Source: an uncultured Eubacterium sp. (GTDB taxonomy: Bacteria > Bacillota > Clostridia > Peptostreptococcales > Anaerovoracaceae). From it: 33,560 nt of DNA. Position 1 is the first letter of the stretch; each line of letters starts with the position of its first letter. The notes beneath the pieces were generated by a model. That model was not told the origin of the DNA and ran no database searches. It worked only from the letters and a program-made list of their open reading frames with translations. The stretch spans positions 1-33,560 of the forward strand of contig CAJJPZ010000007.1 of NCBI GenBank assembly GCA_905193765.1, written 5' to 3'. Position numbers and translations under genes: made by a program. Positions 31,861 through 33,560 of the stretch are shown in pieces.

Positions 31861-31918
31861 AGTCCGTGTCACAGTGTGCCCCGGACTTGTTTTATTTTTT
31901 TCGACGGTCAAGTGTAAA
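31861..31918 (-). promoter_or_regulatory. Possible dapA promoter and leader hairpin
   Basis: On the minus strand TTTACA (31913-31918) and TAAAAC (31889-31894) are 18 nt apart. Immediately downstream AGTCCG (31861-31866) pairs with CGGACT (31882-31887) around an inner CACA/TGTG helix. The leader is too short for a lysine riboswitch. On the plus strand the same hairpin is followed by a T-rich run, so it could also terminate leftover plus-strand transcription. Confidence 0.4.
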
Positions 31919-32150
31919 GTCCTGGCCGTTGCGATGTGTGACGTATATACAAAATATATGTTTGATGCTTTTCTCATGCAACGCTTCACATTCAGGAACA
32001 TCTATGCCTGCCGGTTGCTTTATCCGCTTTGTCGCCAGAGTCGTCCCTGCACAACACACATCGTACATATATATTATGCTGTCTGTGAAAATATGTGCTG
32101 TTCGTGAGACTGCTGCCATCATGTATCTGTTGTAGTTGTGGTGCTTCCAT

Positions 32151-32206
32151 TATCCCGCTCCGGCTGTGATCATGCGGCTGCTATTATCCTGCTATCCCAC
32201 TCCGAA
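32151..32206. repeat. Imperfect direct repeat in the dapA/GTPase gap
   Basis: TATCCCGCTCCG (32151-32162) recurs as TATCCCACTCCG (32193-32204), 42 nt apart, followed in both by related CTG/GTG-rich sequence. It forms the left flank of the palindrome array described next. Bases 31919-32150 hold no recognisable gene or structure. Confidence 0.35.
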
Positions 32207-32230
32207 CCTGGTCGTGCAGCCGCCATGATC

Positions 32231-32545
32231 GTCATGAGTAGAGTTTCCGGAGATCTTTTACAAAAAATCTACTGCTGCTTCTCTGACTTCTGTTTTTCTC
32301 TGCTGCTGCGGCCGGCAATGGTAGAGGTTTACGGTCTTTTTTGAAATTTTTCTACCATCTTGCGACAGATAATCGAATCAGGTCACATTTTTAGCAGGAT
32401 CTGCGGCTATGCCATGCGCCGAGCGTAGGTTTTTAAAAATTTTATCCTGATTTTTCTACCATTGGCGTTGTCCAGATAGCTGCCCTCTGTGCTGATGATC
32501 ATGATGGGTAGGTTTTCAAAAAATATTCCTGTATTTTTCTACTCT
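32231..32545. repeat. Four-copy array of degenerate U-rich palindromes
   Basis: Four elements share the plan GTAG(A/G)-T/A-rich loop-CTAC: 32237-32273, 32318-32358, 32424-32460 and 32506-32543. Left ends are about 83, 104 and 83 nt apart. The second has perfect 8-bp arms, ATGGTAGA and TCTACCAT. The third and fourth share TAGGTTTT, an A-rich stretch, TCCTG and ATTTTTCTAC. Copies one and four also share the preceding ATGATC-x-T-x-ATG. They are too diverged for a CRISPR array and no gene is seen. Confidence 0.55.
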
Positions 32546-32598
32546 TGTTCACTTTGCATGTCCGGTACGATCCCTGGCAAAGTCGTGCAGGCTTGTCT

Positions 32599-32627
32599 TT
32601 GCAGACCGATACCGTTTGTGATACAAT
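32599..32627 (+). promoter_or_regulatory. Promoter of the COG0523 GTPase gene
   Basis: TTGCAG (32599-32604) and TACAAT (32622-32627) are 17 nt apart. The predicted start near 32634 gives a leader of about 134 nt. Confidence 0.5.
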
Positions 32628-32638
32628 AGGTTATTAAG

Positions 32639-32752
32639 GGCGATGGCCGATATACAGGCCGCCGCACCGGATACATAGCAAAATCAAACGCAGCTTCCTG
32701 CCCTGACCCGGGTCACCGCCGTGAAAGGGTGGTAACCATCCGGCAGCGCTGC
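32639..32752 (+). promoter_or_regulatory. Structured 5' leader of the GTPase gene, candidate riboswitch
   Basis: A first helix pairs GGC and GGCC (32639, 32645) with GGCC and GCC (32657-32663). A second domain closes with GCAG/CTGC (32690, 32749) and CTGCC/GGCAG (32698, 32742) and encloses two hairpins: TGACCCGGGTCA (32704-32715) and GGGTGG-TAA-CCATCC (32727-32741). This is a three-way-junction layout ending 5 nt before the AAGAAGGA ribosome site. I do not recognise a known class, and no terminator is present, so any control would be translational. Confidence 0.5.
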
Positions 32753-32767
32753 AGAAAGAAGGAATAT

Positions 32768-33560
32768 ATGATAAAAGTAGATATTATTTCCGGTTTTTTG
32801 GGAGCCGGTAAAACAACATTCATCAAAGAGCTGATTTCAAAAGTTTTCAAGGATGAGAAGGTCGTCCTCATCGAAAACGAGTTCGGCGAGATCGGTATCG
32901 ACAGCGGCTTCATGAAAGAGGCCGGCATCGAGGTGACCGAAATGAACTCCGGCTGCATCTGCTGTACCCTCGTCGGGGATTTTGCAGAAGCGCTGAAGCA
33001 GGTGGCTGACACATACAGCCCTGACAGGATCATCATCGAGCCGTCCGGCGTTGGCAAACTTTCGGATGTCACTGCTGCTGTGGAGAGGATGTCCGGCGAG
33101 GCAGGTCTTGAAGTCAACAGCGCCATCACGGTAGTGGACGGCAAGAAGGCTCAGATGTACATGAAAAATTTCGGCGAGTTCTACAGCGATCAGCTGGAAA
33201 ATGCGTCTACAGTAGTTATCAGCAGGACTCAGATGATAGACGAGGCGAAGCTGTCAAAGGTCCTTGACATGATACAGGAACACAATCCGTCGGCGACAGT
33301 CATCACGACGCCGTGGGACGAGCTTTCAGGCGACACCATCAGAGGTGCGCTGGAACACCAGACGCTGCCGATGCATGAACACCACCATGAGCATAACGAA
33401 CATCATCACCACGACCATGACGAGCACTGCGGCTGCGGTCATGACCACCACGATCATGACCATGAACATGACGAGCACCATCACCACGACCATGACGAGC
33501 ACTGTGGCTGCGGTCATGACCACCACGATCATGACCATGAACATGACGAGCACCATCACC
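32768..33560 (+). CDS. COG0523 (CobW/YciC/Zng1-like) GTPase with His-rich metal tail, cut at window end
   Basis: 264 residues are visible and the gene runs off the window. COG0523 GTPases insert or deliver metals such as zinc or cobalt. Walker A is SGFLGAGKTTF, NEFGEIGID is switch-like, and GCICCTL gives the conserved C-x-C-C metal site. The G4 position is SRTQ rather than N-K-x-D, so base recognition may differ from classic GTPases, though similar S-R-T-Q variants occur in clostridial members as I recall. After about residue 198 the chain becomes His/Asp/Glu/Cys-rich in a 25-residue repeat. AAGAAGGA precedes the ATG. It follows a structured leader with its own promoter. Confidence 0.92.
   Translation, partial: MIKVDIISGFLGAGKTTFIKELISKVFKDEKVVLIENEFGEIGIDSGFMKEAGIEVTEMNSGCICCTLVGDFAEALKQVADTYSPDRIIIEPSGVGKLSDVTAAVERMSGEAGLEVNSAITVVDGKKAQMYMKNFGEFYSDQLENASTVVISRTQMIDEAKLSKVLDMIQEHNPSATVITTPWDELSGDTIRGALEHQTLPMHEHHHEHNEHHHHDHDEHCGCGHDHHDHDHEHDEHHHHDHDEHCGCGHDHHDHDHEHDEHHH
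33401..33560 (+). repeat. 75-bp in-frame tandem repeat coding for a His/Cys metal-binding tail
   Basis: Unit 1 (33401-33475) and unit 2 (33476-33550) are 75 bp each and differ only at CAT/CAC and TGC/TGT synonymous positions. A third begins at 33551 and is cut. Each unit codes for 25 residues: a four-His start, D-H-D-E-H, C-G-C-G-H, D-H-H-D-H-D-H, E-H-D-E. The near identity indicates recent duplication or ongoing homogenisation. Confidence 0.9.

Noticed and set aside
31827..31918. Lysine riboswitch upstream of dapA.
   Set aside because: The predicted leader is about 60 nt, far shorter than the roughly 170-nt aptamer, and holds just one simple hairpin.
32231..32545. CRISPR array from regularly spaced short repeats.
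   Set aside because: Copies are only partly alike, spacers differ in length (83, 104, 83 nt period) and there are no cas genes in the window.
32720..32752. AGGGTGGTAACC in the GTPase leader resembles the T-box antiterminator AGGGTGGNACCGCG.
   Set aside because: There is no specifier stem, no AGTA/GNTG elements, no terminator, and the downstream gene is not an amino-acid or tRNA-synthetase gene; the CCATCC that follows pairs locally instead.
33326..33559. Minus-strand Val/Met-rich repetitive frame opposite the His-rich tail.
   Set aside because: It is the mirror of the His/Asp repeat (CAT/GAC read as ATG/GTC) and has no start signal.
1..33560. tRNA, rRNA, insertion sequences or phage genes.
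   Set aside because: I saw no cloverleaf, rRNA block, transposase or integrase on either strand, although a short tRNA could be missed without a computed search.

Overview
The window looks like chromosome from an anaerobic member of the Clostridia (Bacillota). The signs are strong AGGAGG-type ribosome sites, sigma-A promoters with AT-rich -10 boxes, a flavodiiron/rubredoxin protein, a DUF3048 protein, a small TSCPD-domain protein, MarR-controlled exporters and COG0523 metal chaperone chemistry. I cannot name the genus. Most genes have intermediate GC. The first 3.9 kb is visibly AT-rich and is probably a replaceable surface-polysaccharide segment.

Layout. (1) 25-7328, minus strand: a surface-glycan operon. 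It reads, in order of transcription, a membrane-bound FlaA1/CapD-type 4,6-dehydratase, a DegT-type sugar aminotransferase, an initiating sugar-phosphate transferase, a PLP decarboxylase of the LysA fold, an ATP-grasp ligase and a GT4 glycosyltransferase. A strong promoter and an operator-like inverted repeat precede it. (2) 7663-8100: an IscR-like Rrf2 regulator. (3) 8419-12542, plus strand: an FHA-RodA/FtsW fusion translationally coupled to a class B penicillin-binding protein, i.e. a complete septal/elongation synthase pair with a phospho-threonine reader built in. (4) 12623-13645: an unusual CDF-family transporter, followed by the decayed end of a DUF4143-type ATPase. (5) 14166-16543, minus: a polar amino-acid ABC importer (binding protein, permease, ATPase). 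(6) 16665-19349: a DUF3048 protein diverging from a TSCPD protein and a manganese-type CDF exporter. (7) 19346-22147, minus: endonuclease IV and a four-domain flavodiiron protein. (8) 22403-25150: a GIY-YIG protein, a nitroreductase, and a MarR regulator with a YczE-like/CBS membrane protein. (9) 25362-26402: a small lipoprotein behind a structured leader, and a membrane-anchored DUF4825-like protein. (10) 26655-30708, minus: a MarR regulator with a heterodimeric ABC exporter, under a consensus promoter framed by two operators. (11) 30945-31826: dapA. (12) 31827-32767: about 0.94 kb without a gene, holding degenerate palindromic repeats and a structured leader. (13) 32768-end: a COG0523 GTPase, cut by the window edge inside a 75-bp tandem repeat coding for a His/Asp/Cys metal-binding tail.

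Common themes are envelope construction (polysaccharide, peptidoglycan, DapA for lysine/diaminopimelate), metal handling (two CDF proteins and the His-rich GTPase), oxygen/NO defence (flavodiiron protein, possibly the Rrf2 regulator and nitroreductase) and MarR-gated membrane proteins. The most unusual parts are the metal-binding tandem repeat with its structured leader, the four-copy palindrome array beside it, the paired MarR operators, the FHA-RodA fusion with its disordered tail, and the compositional break inside the glycan operon. All functional calls are from reading the sequence; no database search was run.
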